A stretch of 64,000 bases of DNA, taken from an uncultured Thermomicrobiales bacterium. GTDB lineage: Bacteria > Chloroflexota > Chloroflexia > Thermomicrobiales > UBA6265. Where the stretch lies: assembly GCA_902806335.1 (NCBI GenBank), contig CADCWG010000146.1:1-64000 (forward strand). Direction: 5' to 3'. A program made the translations under genes and the position numbers. Every line of letters begins with the position of its first letter. Position 1 is the first letter of the stretch. Below the pieces are notes generated by a model. It saw only the letters and a program-made list of their open reading frames with translations, had not been told where the DNA came from and did no database searches. Positions 32,216 through 40,726 of the stretch are shown here, in pieces.

Positions 32216-33706
32216 ATGTCCCTGCCGACGCGGATCGCCCTGGGGGTCGCGCTTGCCGGCGGTGCCGGCGCCGCGCTGACCCGCCGGAGGGCCACCCAGC
32301 CACGGTCCGGACCGGGGCACCGGACGGAGACCGAAGCCGACTACCGGACCGCCGACCATCGCGTCCTGATCCTCGGCGGCGGCTTCGGCGGCATCGCCAC
32401 CGCGCTCGAGCTCGACCGCCGCCTGCGCGACGTGCCCGGCACCAGCGTGCTGATCGTGGACCGCGACGCGGACCTGCTCTACACCCCGCTGCTCTGGACC
32501 GTCGCCGACGGCCGCGCCAATCCCAGCCACGTCGTCGTGCCGATCCGCGCCCTGCAGCGGGGCCGCTCGTTCCACGTCCTCCACGCCGACGTGACGGGCA
32601 TCGACCTCGACGCTCGCGAGGTGCGGACGAGCGCCGGGTCGCGGCCCTACGACCACCTGGTGATCGCCCTCGGCAGCCTGACGGCGATCCCCGACCTGCC
32701 AGGGCTCCGCGACCGGGCGCTGCGGTTCGCCACGCCGAGCGACGCCCTCGAGCTGCGCAACCACCTCATCCAGGCGGTGGAGGCGGCCCACGGCGCGACC
32801 GACCCCGCCGAGCGCGACGCCTACCTCACCTTCGTCGTCGGCGGCGGCGGCGACACGGGCATCGAGCTGGCCGCGACCATCCACGAGTACCTGACCCAGG
32901 GGCTCCTCGAGGAGTACCCCTGGCTGGCCGACGCGCCGCTGCGGATCGTCGTGGTCGGACGGGCCGACCGCCTGGTGCCGATGAGCAGCCCGCGGACGTC
33001 GGACTCGGTCCGGCGCGTGCTCGAGGAGGAGGGGATCGAGGTCCTCACCGGCGCCAGCATCGACGGCGCGACCGAGACGGCGGTGCTGACCAGCAAGGGC
33101 GAGATCCCGGCACGGACCCTCTTCTGGGCGGCCGGGATCACCGCGCCGGAGGTCGTCCGCTCACTGCCCGTCGAGCACGCCCGCAACGGGGCGGTGATGG
33201 TCGACGACCGGCTCCTGCTCCACGACCACCCCGAGGTCGCGGTGATCGGCGACTGTGCCTGGGCGTTCAGCGCCGACGACGGTCAGCCCGTCCCCCCGAC
33301 CGCTCAGGCCGCCGAGCACCAGGGTCGGTACATCGGCCGGGCGATCGCGGCTCGGATCGTCGACCCCGCGTCCAGGCCCGCGCCGTTCCGGTTCAAGACG
33401 AAGGGGCGGCTGGCGCTGCTGGGCAGCGGGACCGGCGTCGCCGAGGTGGGGGGCCTGACGTTCTCCGGGCTGCCGGCCTGGGCCCTCTGGCACGGCTACT
33501 ACCTCTCCCGCATCCCGTCCTGGCGCAACCGCCTGCGCCTGGCCACCGACTGGCTGCTGGCCGCGGTCACCGGCCGGGAGACGACCCAGCTCCGCCTCAA
33601 CCCGCCGACCGCGCTGGGGCAGGGGGCGGATCTGGCGCCGGCCGGCAAGCGTGACCTGGCCCAGGGGGAGACGACCACCCAGGGCCAGGCGAGCGCCATC
33701 GGGTAG
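32216..33706 (+). CDS. NAD(P)/FAD-dependent oxidoreductase, type II NADH dehydrogenase-like
   Basis: 496 residues from the ATG at 32216, with AAGGAG 7 nt upstream. After a short hydrophobic N-terminus (ALGVALAGGAGAALT), residues 50-64 give the FAD dinucleotide site LILGGGFGGIATALE. The mid-region FVVGGGGDTGIELAATI gives the NADH site, and AVIGDCAWAF is the late FAD-binding GD motif. The block RTLFWAAGITAPEVV is typical of NDH-2/NADH dehydrogenase-like flavoproteins. The C-terminal segment LPAWALWHGYYLSRIPSWRN resembles the membrane-anchoring amphipathic tail of NDH-2. It would pass electrons from NADH to quinone without proton pumping. Variants with different acceptors cannot be excluded. Confidence 0.9.
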   Translation: MSLPTRIALGVALAGGAGAALTRRRATQPRSGPGHRTETEADYRTADHRVLILGGGFGGIATALELDRRLRDVPGTSVLIVDRDADLLYTPLLWTVADGRANPSHVVVPIRALQRGRSFHVLHADVTGIDLDAREVRTSAGSRPYDHLVIALGSLTAIPDLPGLRDRALRFATPSDALELRNHLIQAVEAAHGATDPAERDAYLTFVVGGGGDTGIELAATIHEYLTQGLLEEYPWLADAPLRIVVVGRADRLVPMSSPRTSDSVRRVLEEEGIEVLTGASIDGATETAVLTSKGEIPARTLFWAAGITAPEVVRSLPVEHARNGAVMVDDRLLLHDHPEVAVIGDCAWAFSADDGQPVPPTAQAAEHQGRYIGRAIAARIVDPASRPAPFRFKTKGRLALLGSGTGVAEVGGLTFSGLPAWALWHGYYLSRIPSWRNRLRLATDWLLAAVTGRETTQLRLNPPTALGQGADLAPAGKRDLAQGETTTQGQASAIG

Positions 33707-33811
33707 CGCGAACCGCCACGACCCGATCGGACATCCGCGAGCCGCTGGTTCGCCCCGGGCGCAGCTGACCCGAACCGGCAACCGGGACGGACACGAAAGG
33801 CAAATCGAGAG

Positions 33812-34891
33812 ATGACGGCGCGGCACGGCGGACAGGACCGGGTCGTGGCGGTCGTGGCTTCGCCGCTCGAAGACGACGTCGCGACCCGGCTCGTCGACGC
33901 GCGGCCGGACAGGGTCGAGGTGGTCTTCCGCCCGGACCTGCTGCCGCCGGCGCGGTTCGCGGCCGACCACAACGGCGACCCGTCCTGGCGCCGCGACGCC
34001 GACCAGGAGCTGGCCTGGCGCGCCATCCTGGCCCGGGCCGAGATCACCTGGGACATGGCCACGCTGGGGACGGACGGCCCCCGAACCCTCTCGCCGTCGC
34101 TGCGCTGGGTCCAGACGACCTCCGCCGGGGTCGGGCCGCGGGCGGCCGCGCTCGGCCTCGGTGGGAGCGACGTGCTGGTCACCACCGCGAGCGGCGTCCA
34201 CGCCCGCCCGCTGGCCGAGTTCGTCCTCGGCGCGCTGCTCTTCCACACCAAGCGCTTCGCCCACCTTCAGGCCGACCAGCGCGCGCACCGCTGGGAGCGC
34301 TTCGCCGCCACCGAGCTACACGGACGGACGATGGCCATCGTCGGCCTGGGCCGGATCGGGCGGGAGGTGGCCCGGGTCGCCCGTGCCCTGGGGATGACCG
34401 TCTGGGGCTCCGCGCGGTCGGCTGCCGCGGACAACGACGGTGCCGCGGCGGCCGCGCGGGGCGTCGACCGCCTCTTCCCACCCGATGAGCTGCACACCCT
34501 CCTCGCCGGCGCCGACTGCGTCGTCCTCGCCGCCCCCCACACCTCGGAGACCGAGGGGCTCATCGGCGCCGGAGAACTGGCGGCGATGCGACCCGGCGTC
34601 GTGCTGATCAACATCGCCCGCGGCGCGGTGCTCGACGAGGACGCCCTGATCGCCTGCCTGCGGTCCGGCCAGGTCGGCTTCGCCGCGCTCGACGTGGCCC
34701 GAACCGAGCCGCTCCCCCCCGACTCGCCGCTCTGGGACCTGCCGAACGTGCTGATCTGTCCCCACTCCGCCTCGACGGTCGCCGACGAGAACCACAAGAT
34801 CGCCGACCGCTTCCTGGCCAACCTCGACCACTACCTGGACGGCCGCTACGACCGGATGGCGCCGCTCCTTGACCTGGCGCGGGGCTACTGA
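33812..34891 (+). CDS. D-2-hydroxyacid dehydrogenase
   Basis: 359 residues. The NAD-binding motif GLGRIG is at 178-183 and the catalytic set Arg270 (NIARGAVLDE), Glu299 (RTEPLPPDSPLW) and His318 (CPHSAS) is complete. The N-terminal substrate domain is unusual, with an insertion-like DPSWRRDADQELAWRAILAR segment. This subgroup reduces 2-oxo acids such as glyoxylate, hydroxypyruvate or others with NAD(P)H; the substrate is not deducible. It lies 105 nt after the NADH dehydrogenase-like gene, and a small hypothetical and an epoxide hydrolase-like gene follow in the same direction, so the four may share transcription. Confidence 0.92.
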   Translation: MTARHGGQDRVVAVVASPLEDDVATRLVDARPDRVEVVFRPDLLPPARFAADHNGDPSWRRDADQELAWRAILARAEITWDMATLGTDGPRTLSPSLRWVQTTSAGVGPRAAALGLGGSDVLVTTASGVHARPLAEFVLGALLFHTKRFAHLQADQRAHRWERFAATELHGRTMAIVGLGRIGREVARVARALGMTVWGSARSAAADNDGAAAAARGVDRLFPPDELHTLLAGADCVVLAAPHTSETEGLIGAGELAAMRPGVVLINIARGAVLDEDALIACLRSGQVGFAALDVARTEPLPPDSPLWDLPNVLICPHSASTVADENHKIADRFLANLDHYLDGRYDRMAPLLDLARGY

Positions 34892-34941
34892 CGGTACCTG
34901 TTTCGCCTCGCGCCCGCGGCGACCGATCGGAAGGAACGACG

Positions 34942-35286
34942 ATGCCGCTACCCGAGCGCGCGGCGGCCGCCGTCGCCGCGGCGGCACGGTGGAATCACGA
35001 CGGTGCGGTCGAGCTGCTCGGGATCTTGCCATCGGCGCCGGACCGGGTGGCGGTGAAGGAAGACCCCTGCGGGCCGCTCCATCTGCTCTTCGACGGCCCG
35101 AATCTCTGCTGGGCCGCGACCGCCCCGCCGTTCCCGACCGAGGATCGGGAAGGCTGCGCGGCCTTCGGGCGGGAGTGGCGAGCCCGGGCGGTCTCGGTCG
35201 CCGAACTGGCCGATGTCCTCGCGATCGCGCTCCCCGAGGGGCGCCGCGTCCGTCGTGACGGGCATGGCTGGGGGCGACTGGCCTGA
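34942..35286 (+). CDS. Hypothetical protein of 114 residues
   Basis: The ATG is preceded by AAGGA. The protein has an N-terminal Ala-rich helix (ERAAAAVAAAARWNHDGAVE), then a beta-rich middle with Cys in a DPCGPLHLLFDGPNLCWAAT block, and a Leu-rich helix VAELADVLAIALPEG near the end. I do not recognise a family. It lies 50 nt after the dehydrogenase and 44 nt before the hydrolase, in the same direction, which suggests a common transcript. Confidence 0.55.
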   Translation: MPLPERAAAAVAAAARWNHDGAVELLGILPSAPDRVAVKEDPCGPLHLLFDGPNLCWAATAPPFPTEDREGCAAFGREWRARAVSVAELADVLAIALPEGRRVRRDGHGWGRLA

Positions 35287-35329
35287 CGGCGCCTCGCGTC
35301 GCGGCATCCCGGATGCGCGCGTGCGGCCC

Positions 35330-36289
35330 ATGGGCACCACCAGGGACGACCGAGGCGACCGCGAGCCGCCACCCGGCACGACGCTGCCCGAGGACGCGGC
35401 GCTCGACGCCGCGCTCGGGATCACCCACCACGAGGCGACGGTCAACGGCGTTCGCCTCCACTATGTTGCGGCGGGACCGGCCGACGGGCGGCCGGTGATC
35501 CTCCTCCACGGCTTCCCCGAGTACTGGTACTCGTGGCGCCACCAGCTGCCGGCCCTGGCCCGGGCGGGCGTCCGCGCCGTCGCGCCCGACCTCCGCGGCT
35601 ACAACCGTTCGGAGAAGCCGCGCGGGGTGGCGGCCTACCGGGTAGCGACGCTGACCGAGGACGTGGCGGGGCTGATCGCCCACCTGGGTACGGAGCGCGC
35701 CGCGGTGGTCGGCCACGACTGGGGTGGCGTCATCGCCTGGGAGCTGGCGGCGCGCCGCCCGAACGTCGTCGACCGACTCGTCGTGCTCAACGCGCCGCAT
35801 CCGGCGAGGCTGGCCCGGGCCCTCCGCGGACCGGCGCAGCCGCTGCGGTCCTGGTACGTCGCCGCCTTCCAGGTCCCGTGGCTGCCCGAGCGTCTCCTCG
35901 CCACGGGCGACTATCGAGCCCTGCGCGAGGTGTTTCGGCGGGAGCCGACCCGCCCCGGCGCGTTCACCGAACAGGACATCGGACGCTACGTGGCCGCGAT
36001 GCGGCGACCTGGGGCGGCGACGGCCACCATCAACTACTACCGGGCCGCGGTCCGGGAGCGGCTGCCGCACCCCCGCCGCGGCGCGACTGTCGGCACGATC
36101 GCGGTCCCCACCCTGCTGCTGTGGGGGGACCGCGATCCGCACCTCGGCGTCGAGCTGACCCGGGGCCTGGAACGCTGGGTGCCCGGCATCCGGGTGGAGC
36201 GCTTCCCCGCCGCCAGCCACTGGCTGCAGCACGACGAGCCCGACCGGGTGTCCGACGCGATCCTCGGGTTCCTCGACGCGCCGGCGTGA
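35330..36289 (+). CDS. Alpha/beta hydrolase, epoxide hydrolase-like
   Basis: 319 residues from the ATG at 35330. Fold markers are the oxyanion-hole HGFPE at 60-64, nucleophile elbow GHDWGG with Asp130, a GDRDPHLG acid (Asp267 or Asp269) and His297 in ASHWLQHDEPD. An Asp nucleophile with HGFPE and cap-domain tyrosines (for example in SWYVAAF and INYYRAA) is the pattern of epoxide hydrolases and also of haloacetate dehalogenases. So the enzyme opens epoxides or removes halogen from small substrates; the choice is not settled. The ribosome-binding site of the chosen ATG is weak and a GTG three codons earlier is possible. Confidence 0.9.
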   Translation: MGTTRDDRGDREPPPGTTLPEDAALDAALGITHHEATVNGVRLHYVAAGPADGRPVILLHGFPEYWYSWRHQLPALARAGVRAVAPDLRGYNRSEKPRGVAAYRVATLTEDVAGLIAHLGTERAAVVGHDWGGVIAWELAARRPNVVDRLVVLNAPHPARLARALRGPAQPLRSWYVAAFQVPWLPERLLATGDYRALREVFRREPTRPGAFTEQDIGRYVAAMRRPGAATATINYYRAAVRERLPHPRRGATVGTIAVPTLLLWGDRDPHLGVELTRGLERWVPGIRVERFPAASHWLQHDEPDRVSDAILGFLDAPA

Positions 36290-36356
36290 CCATCGTTCGG
36301 GTGATCCCTGGCCGGACGGGCCGCGATCCGGGCGGCCGTCGCTGAAGCAGGGGCCG
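36290..36356. other. Start of a 584-nt gap before the HAD-SerA gene
   Basis: The region 36290-36873 holds repeat copy E (36357-36510) and otherwise GC-rich DNA without a recognised gene or clear promoter. Confidence 0.4.
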
Positions 36357-36510
36357 ACACCGAATCCAGACAGTCGCGCGAGGGATAGGGGGACTGGTCG
36401 TCCCCACCCATCCGAAGCGATCCTCGAGGTCGGGGGCTCCGGCACCAAGCCGGCTGACGCCGGCCGCGGACCGGCCCGGCGAGGCCCCGGCGAACACTCG
36501 GATTCCGTAT
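36357..36510 (+). repeat. Dispersed palindromic repeat, copy E (variant subtype)
   Basis: Left end ACACCGAATCCAGACAGTC and right end CACTCGGATTCCGTAT mirror the family ends. The core CACCAAGCCGGCTGACGCCG contains the second internal palindrome. The interior segment TCGCGCGAGGGATAGGGGG is closely shared with copy H (TCGCGCATAAGGGATGGGGG), which marks a subtype distinct from copies A and G. It lies in the gap before the HAD-SerA gene. Confidence 0.6.
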
Positions 36511-36873
36511 GACAGCGCGGGGGGGTGCGTCTCGCCGGCGACACCCACTCCCGCCGCCTCCCGGTTCCGCGGTTTTGCATCTCGGCTTACCCCGTCACGA
36601 CGTCACGGATTCCTCCGCACACCACCCCGCGCTGCCCCGGCCTGCCCAGCGGGGCATCGCCTCCTGGGAGGGCGTGCGCGGGTCTCCCGGCGTTGCCGTG
36701 CCCACCGGGCGGTGCTACGCTCCGGTCACCGCACCCCGCCACGCGCCGCCGCGTGCCCGGGTGCCCGCCATCGGGACGCGAGGTCGCGCGCCGAGGTCGG
36801 CTCCCGCACCCGTCCATTCCCCGCGCCGCCCCATAGCCACGCGCCGCCCTGGCCAGCCACGAGGGGACCGCCC

Positions 36874-39201
36874 GTGCCGACTACGCCCACCATCCCCCCG
36901 TCGCTCGACCCTGACGACCGGGTCGCCGTCGACCTCGACGGTGTGCTCACCGAGCATCCCCGGCCCCTGGCGGCCGCGGCCTCCGCGCGATTCGGGTTGG
37001 ACCTGCCCGGGCGCGCCTTCGTCGATAGTGCCGGGCTCAACGTGCCCGATGCCGTGCGCGACTGGGTCTACGGTGCCGACGGACCGGCCGCCGCGCTCCG
37101 CCCGGCCCCCGGCGCGGTGGCGTTCCTGGACGACCTCGTGGCGCGGGTGGGGCGCCGCAACGTGATCGTGATCACGGCCCGCCCCGCCGCCTCGGCGGGG
37201 CCGACGGTCGACTGGCTCGCCCGCCACGGGTTCCCCTCGGTCGAGGTCTTCTTCGCCGACGACAAGCCCCGAGTCGCCCTCGCCCAGGGCTGCGTCGTCG
37301 CCGTCGAGGACAGCGCCCGTCACGCCCGCGCCTACGCCGCCGCCGGATTGACCTGCTACCTCCTCGCCGCGGGGGACGGACAACTCCCGCCGCTTGGGCC
37401 CCCGTCGGCCAACGGCGGGAGCCCGGGCGCGGCACCGGGGACGGGGCGCATCCTGCCGGTCGCCGACCTGGCGGCGGTCAGTCGGTCGCTCGCCGCTCCG
37501 GGCGACGGGATGCCGGCGCGCGACGACGCGCGACCGCGTCCGGACCGGGTCACCGCGCCGGCCCTCAGGGCGCTTCCGGCACGAGCGCGGATCGTGGTCA
37601 GCGACGCCATCCACCCCGCTGCCCGGGCGCGGCTCGCCGCCGCGGCGGACCTGCTCGACGTCGACGGCACCGACCGGGCGGCGTTCCTGGCCGCCCTCCC
37701 GGAAGCCGACGCCCTCGTCGTCCGGTCGGAGACGCAGGTCGACCGCGAGGCGATCGCCGCGGCGGCGCGGCTGCGGGTGGTGGCCCGCGCCGGCGTCGGC
37801 GTCGACAACGTCGACCTGGTGGCCGCGACCGAGGCCGGTGTGCTCGTCCTCAACACCCCGGGCGCGAACGCGGTCTCGGCCGGCGAGCACACCGTCGCGC
37901 TGCTGCTGGCGATCACGCGCCAGCTTCCGCGGGCCGACGCGGCCACCCACGCCGGCCGCTGGGAGCGGAAGCAGCTCACCCCGATCGACCTCCGCGGGCG
38001 AACCGTGGGGATCGTCGGCCTCGGCCGCGTTGGCTCGGTCGTGGCGCGCCGGCTCCGGGCGTTCGAGATGGAGGTGGTCGCCCACGATCCCTACGTCTCA
38101 CCGACCCGGTTCAGCGAGATCGGCGCGCGGTCGGTCTCCTACGAGACTTTGCTCGAGTCCGCCGACGTCGTCACCTTCCACGTCCCCGCCACGGCCGAGA
38201 CGACCCGGATGCTGGACGCGGCGGCGATCAGGCGTCTCAAGCCGGGCGCGATCGTGCTCAACGTCGCACGGGGCGAGGTGGTCGACCAGGACGCCCTCGC
38301 CGAGGCGATCCGCGGCGGGCGGATCGCCGGCGCCGGCGTCGATGTCTTCCCCCACGAGCCGACCACGGAGGGTCCGCTCCACGGCCTGCCCAACGTCGTC
38401 CTGACGCCGCACATCGGCGGGTCGAGTGCGGAGGCGCTGGCGGCCGTCGGCGAGGTGATCAGCGTCACCACGCTGGCCGCGCTCCGCGGCGAGGCAGTCC
38501 CCAACGCCGTGAACCTGCCGGCGGCGTCGCTCGATGCCCCCGCGCTGCGCCGGCTGACCACGGTCGCGGGGGCGGCCGGGCACCTGCTCGCCGTGCTCGA
38601 TCCGGACCTGCCTCAAGCCGTCACGCTCACCGTCGACGGTCAGGTGCCCCAGGACGTCGCCGAACACGTCCTCGGCGCGGCGCTCAGCGAGGCGCTCCAG
38701 CGGTGGGTCGAGCGCCGGGTCACGCCGGTGAACGCGCGCCTCGTCGGTGACGAGGTCGGCGTCGCCATCCGGTCGGTCATCGGTGATCCCGACCCGAACT
38801 GCCCGCCCCGCTTCACGCTGGAGACGGCTGGCGACGAGCCGCACCGGGTGACGATCGGCTGGGACCGCGCCTCGGCCGAGATCACGGCCGTCGATCGCTT
38901 CGCCCTCGAGCGGGCGCTCGCCGGCCACGTCCTGATCACCCACCACACCGACCAGCCGGGAGTGATCGGCAAGCTCGGGACGATCCTCGGGCGCCACCGG
39001 GTCAACATCGCCGGGATGCAGGTCGGGCGGCACCACCCGGGCGGCGAGGCGCTGATGGTCACCAACGTCGACGACCCGATCCCCCCCGACGCGCTCGCCG
39101 AGATCGCGGCCACGCCCGGCGTCGGAACCGCCTACGTCGTGTCCCTGCCCCCGGCCGAGCCCCGCCCCGCCGCGGCACCGGACCTCGCCGTGGCGCGATA
39201 G
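36874..39201 (+). CDS. serA: HAD phosphatase fused to phosphoglycerate dehydrogenase (SerA)
   Basis: 775 residues from the GTG at 36874, behind GAGGGG. Residues 15-165 are a HAD domain with intact motifs: Asp20 and Asp22 in VAVDLDGVLTEHP, Thr101 in IVITARPA, Lys131 in ADDKPRVAL and Glu145-Asp146 in VAVEDSARH. They resemble the deoxyribonucleotidase-like (NT5C) HAD group. A linker rich in Pro/Gly/Ala (about 166-235) leads to a complete type I D-3-phosphoglycerate dehydrogenase (about 238-775): GLGRVG at 382-387, Arg466, Glu495 and His513 as catalytic residues, an intervening domain, and a C-terminal ACT domain (HTDQPGVIGKLGTILGRHRV) that usually binds serine. SerA makes 3-phosphohydroxypyruvate, the first step to serine. 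The HAD partner could be a serine-pathway phosphatase or a housekeeping nucleotidase; its substrate is not shown. Confidence 0.93.
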   Translation: MPTTPTIPPSLDPDDRVAVDLDGVLTEHPRPLAAAASARFGLDLPGRAFVDSAGLNVPDAVRDWVYGADGPAAALRPAPGAVAFLDDLVARVGRRNVIVITARPAASAGPTVDWLARHGFPSVEVFFADDKPRVALAQGCVVAVEDSARHARAYAAAGLTCYLLAAGDGQLPPLGPPSANGGSPGAAPGTGRILPVADLAAVSRSLAAPGDGMPARDDARPRPDRVTAPALRALPARARIVVSDAIHPAARARLAAAADLLDVDGTDRAAFLAALPEADALVVRSETQVDREAIAAAARLRVVARAGVGVDNVDLVAATEAGVLVLNTPGANAVSAGEHTVALLLAITRQLPRADAATHAGRWERKQLTPIDLRGRTVGIVGLGRVGSVVARRLRAFEMEVVAHDPYVSPTRFSEIGARSVSYETLLESADVVTFHVPATAETTRMLDAAAIRRLKPGAIVLNVARGEVVDQDALAEAIRGGRIAGAGVDVFPHEPTTEGPLHGLPNVVLTPHIGGSSAEALAAVGEVISVTTLAALRGEAVPNAVNLPAASLDAPALRRLTTVAGAAGHLLAVLDPDLPQAVTLTVDGQVPQDVAEHVLGAALSEALQRWVERRVTPVNARLVGDEVGVAIRSVIGDPDPNCPPRFTLETAGDEPHRVTIGWDRASAEITAVDRFALERALAGHVLITHHTDQPGVIGKLGTILGRHRVNIAGMQVGRHHPGGEALMVTNVDDPIPPDALAEIAATPGVGTAYVVSLPPAEPRPAAAPDLAVAR

Positions 39202-39398
39202 CTCGCGCCGTTCGCCCCGCCCGTGCCGACCCATGATTGGACCAACCGAACGAGATCGGCAGCCAGGGTGTCCCGCGACGTGTCGGCGTGGGCCGCGGCC
39301 CGTAGCTCTGGCGTGACGGCAGAGGAGGACGCGTCTCGCTCCAGGTCAGGGCTGGATGAAGCGACCGACTCCGGTTGGGTTCTGGCCGGTAGGGTTCT

Positions 39399-39554
39399 GT
39401 TACGAAACCTGGGTGACCAGCGGGGCCTCACCCGCCAAGTCCGCGGCCGGCTTGAGCCGGCTTCGCCCCTAAGCCGCTGACCTTGGGGCTCGGCACGGGC
39501 GGGCGGGCCGTCCCGGCGCTCCCGATACCACCACTGATCAGCCGGATTCGGTAT
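39399..39554 (-). repeat. Dispersed palindromic repeat, copy F (reverse orientation)
   Basis: Read on the minus strand it starts ATACCGAATCCGGCTGATC (from 39554 leftward, a perfect version of the family's left end). It contains GGGGCGAAGCCGGCTCAAG and GCCGGCCGCG, and ends near 39399 with CCAGGTTTCGTAAC, a diverged right end. About 156 bp. It lies between the SerA fusion and the DUF4397 terminator. Confidence 0.65.
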
Positions 39555-39640
39555 CACTTCAGGTGGGACGCCACCGTCGCGCTACAACGGGCACCGGCCC
39601 CGCGGTTCATGCGCCGATCCTACCCTGCGCTACCTGCGCG

Positions 39641-39720
39641 AAAAAAGGCCGACGCGGCCGACCCGGGGGGAGCGTGCGGGGGCACTCTGAGCCCCCGCCC
39701 CGGGATCGGCCGCGTCGGCC
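39641..39720 (-). terminator. Rho-independent terminator of the DUF4397 gene
   Basis: On the minus strand, 42 nt past the stop of the 39762-40568 gene, GGCCGACGCGGCCGA plus TCCCGGGG pairs with CCCCGGGTCGGCCGCGTCGGCC. The paired arms are 39699-39720 and 39647-39668, with one mismatched base, and a smaller inner hairpin (GGGGGCTC with GCCCCC) sits in the loop. Six T residues follow directly (AAAAAA at 39641-39646 on the plus strand). This is a classic intrinsic terminator. Confidence 0.9.
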
Positions 39721-39761
39721 AGTCAATCAGTTGATCAGGTGAACCAGGCCGTCGGGGAGGT

Positions 39762-40568
39762 CTACTCCGCCTCAGCCGTGGTGCCGACCGTGAAGACCGC
39801 CGGGGCGTTGGTCGTCGGGTCGATCGTCACGAAGACGTCGATGACCTGACCGGCCTGGACGTCGAACGGCGGCACCTGGTAGAGGGACGCGCCGTCGTTG
39901 GATCGAAGCTCCAGCGCCAGCTGCCCCACGGTGACACCGGTGTAGTCGGAGGCACCCGGGTAGGTGACGTCCTCAATCAGGACCGCCCCACCGACCTGCG
40001 CCACGTCGACCACGTCGACGCCACTGGCGGCATGGACGGCACGGACTCGGGCGCTGTTCGGCTCGAGCGGACCGCGGTTGACTTCGAACTGGCCGAACTG
40101 CAACTGGGCCAGCGGGCCGATCGCCGCGAGCTCGTAGGCCTTGTCGCCCTCGAGGGAGGCAGTCCCGGTGAACACCGCCGCGCCCACGCCGGCACCGGCC
40201 GGCGCGATCTTGATCTCGTGGTCACCGGCCGGGACCGCCGCGAACTCGGTGGCCGACTGGAACTGGAGCGTCGGGACGGCGAGCACGCCGTCGACGTAGA
40301 CCTCGACCGGCCCGGCGTCCGGCGAGGCATGAACGACACGGATTGACGCGACGTTCTCGGTCGGGGTCGCCACCGGCGTGCCGACCATCGGCGTGGCGGC
40401 GGCCGGCGTGCCCGGACCCGGAGTCGCGATGCCCGGGGTTCCCTGCGCGAACGCCCAACCGGTGCCGGTGGCCGAGAGCGCAACGGCGGCGACGACGGCC
40501 AGGATGCAGACCGGGCCGATCGAACGGACGAGCCACGTGGGAAGCGAAGTGCGGCGGCGGTGTGTCAT
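39762..40568 (-). CDS. Secreted DUF4397 protein (no cysteine pair)
   Basis: 268 residues from the ATG at 40568, with GGAGGG just upstream. A signal peptide covers about 1-42 (basic MTHRRRTSLP, then CILAVVAAVALSATGTGWAF, with cleavage after AFA). The mature protein starts with a Thr/Pro/Gly/Ala linker with repeating GTP/ATP units (43-72). The DUF4397 domain follows as two related halves, each with a [VI]R[VA]VHA[SA] strand: SIRVVHASPDAGPVEVYVDG at 75-94 and ARVRAVHAASGVDVVDVAQ about 85 residues later. DUF4397 has a beta-sandwich-like fold of unknown role and is common in secreted proteins. No LPXTG or C-terminal anchor is seen. A strong intrinsic terminator follows. Confidence 0.9.
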   Translation of the reverse strand: MTHRRRTSLPTWLVRSIGPVCILAVVAAVALSATGTGWAFAQGTPGIATPGPGTPAAATPMVGTPVATPTENVASIRVVHASPDAGPVEVYVDGVLAVPTLQFQSATEFAAVPAGDHEIKIAPAGAGVGAAVFTGTASLEGDKAYELAAIGPLAQLQFGQFEVNRGPLEPNSARVRAVHAASGVDVVDVAQVGGAVLIEDVTYPGASDYTGVTVGQLALELRSNDGASLYQVPPFDVQAGQVIDVFVTIDPTTNAPAVFTVGTTAEAE

Positions 40569-40726
40569 TGTCCCTCCAGATGGAAGCAAAGGGTCTGCGG
40601 CCGTCGTCTCGACCGGCGCCAACGGCTCCCCGTATCACGCCGGTTACGACTGCCCGGGTTGCTCTCGCAGGGACGGTGCCAGCCAGTCAGCGCCCATGTA
40701 GCCACGGGCCGCGCGGCCGCCTGCCC

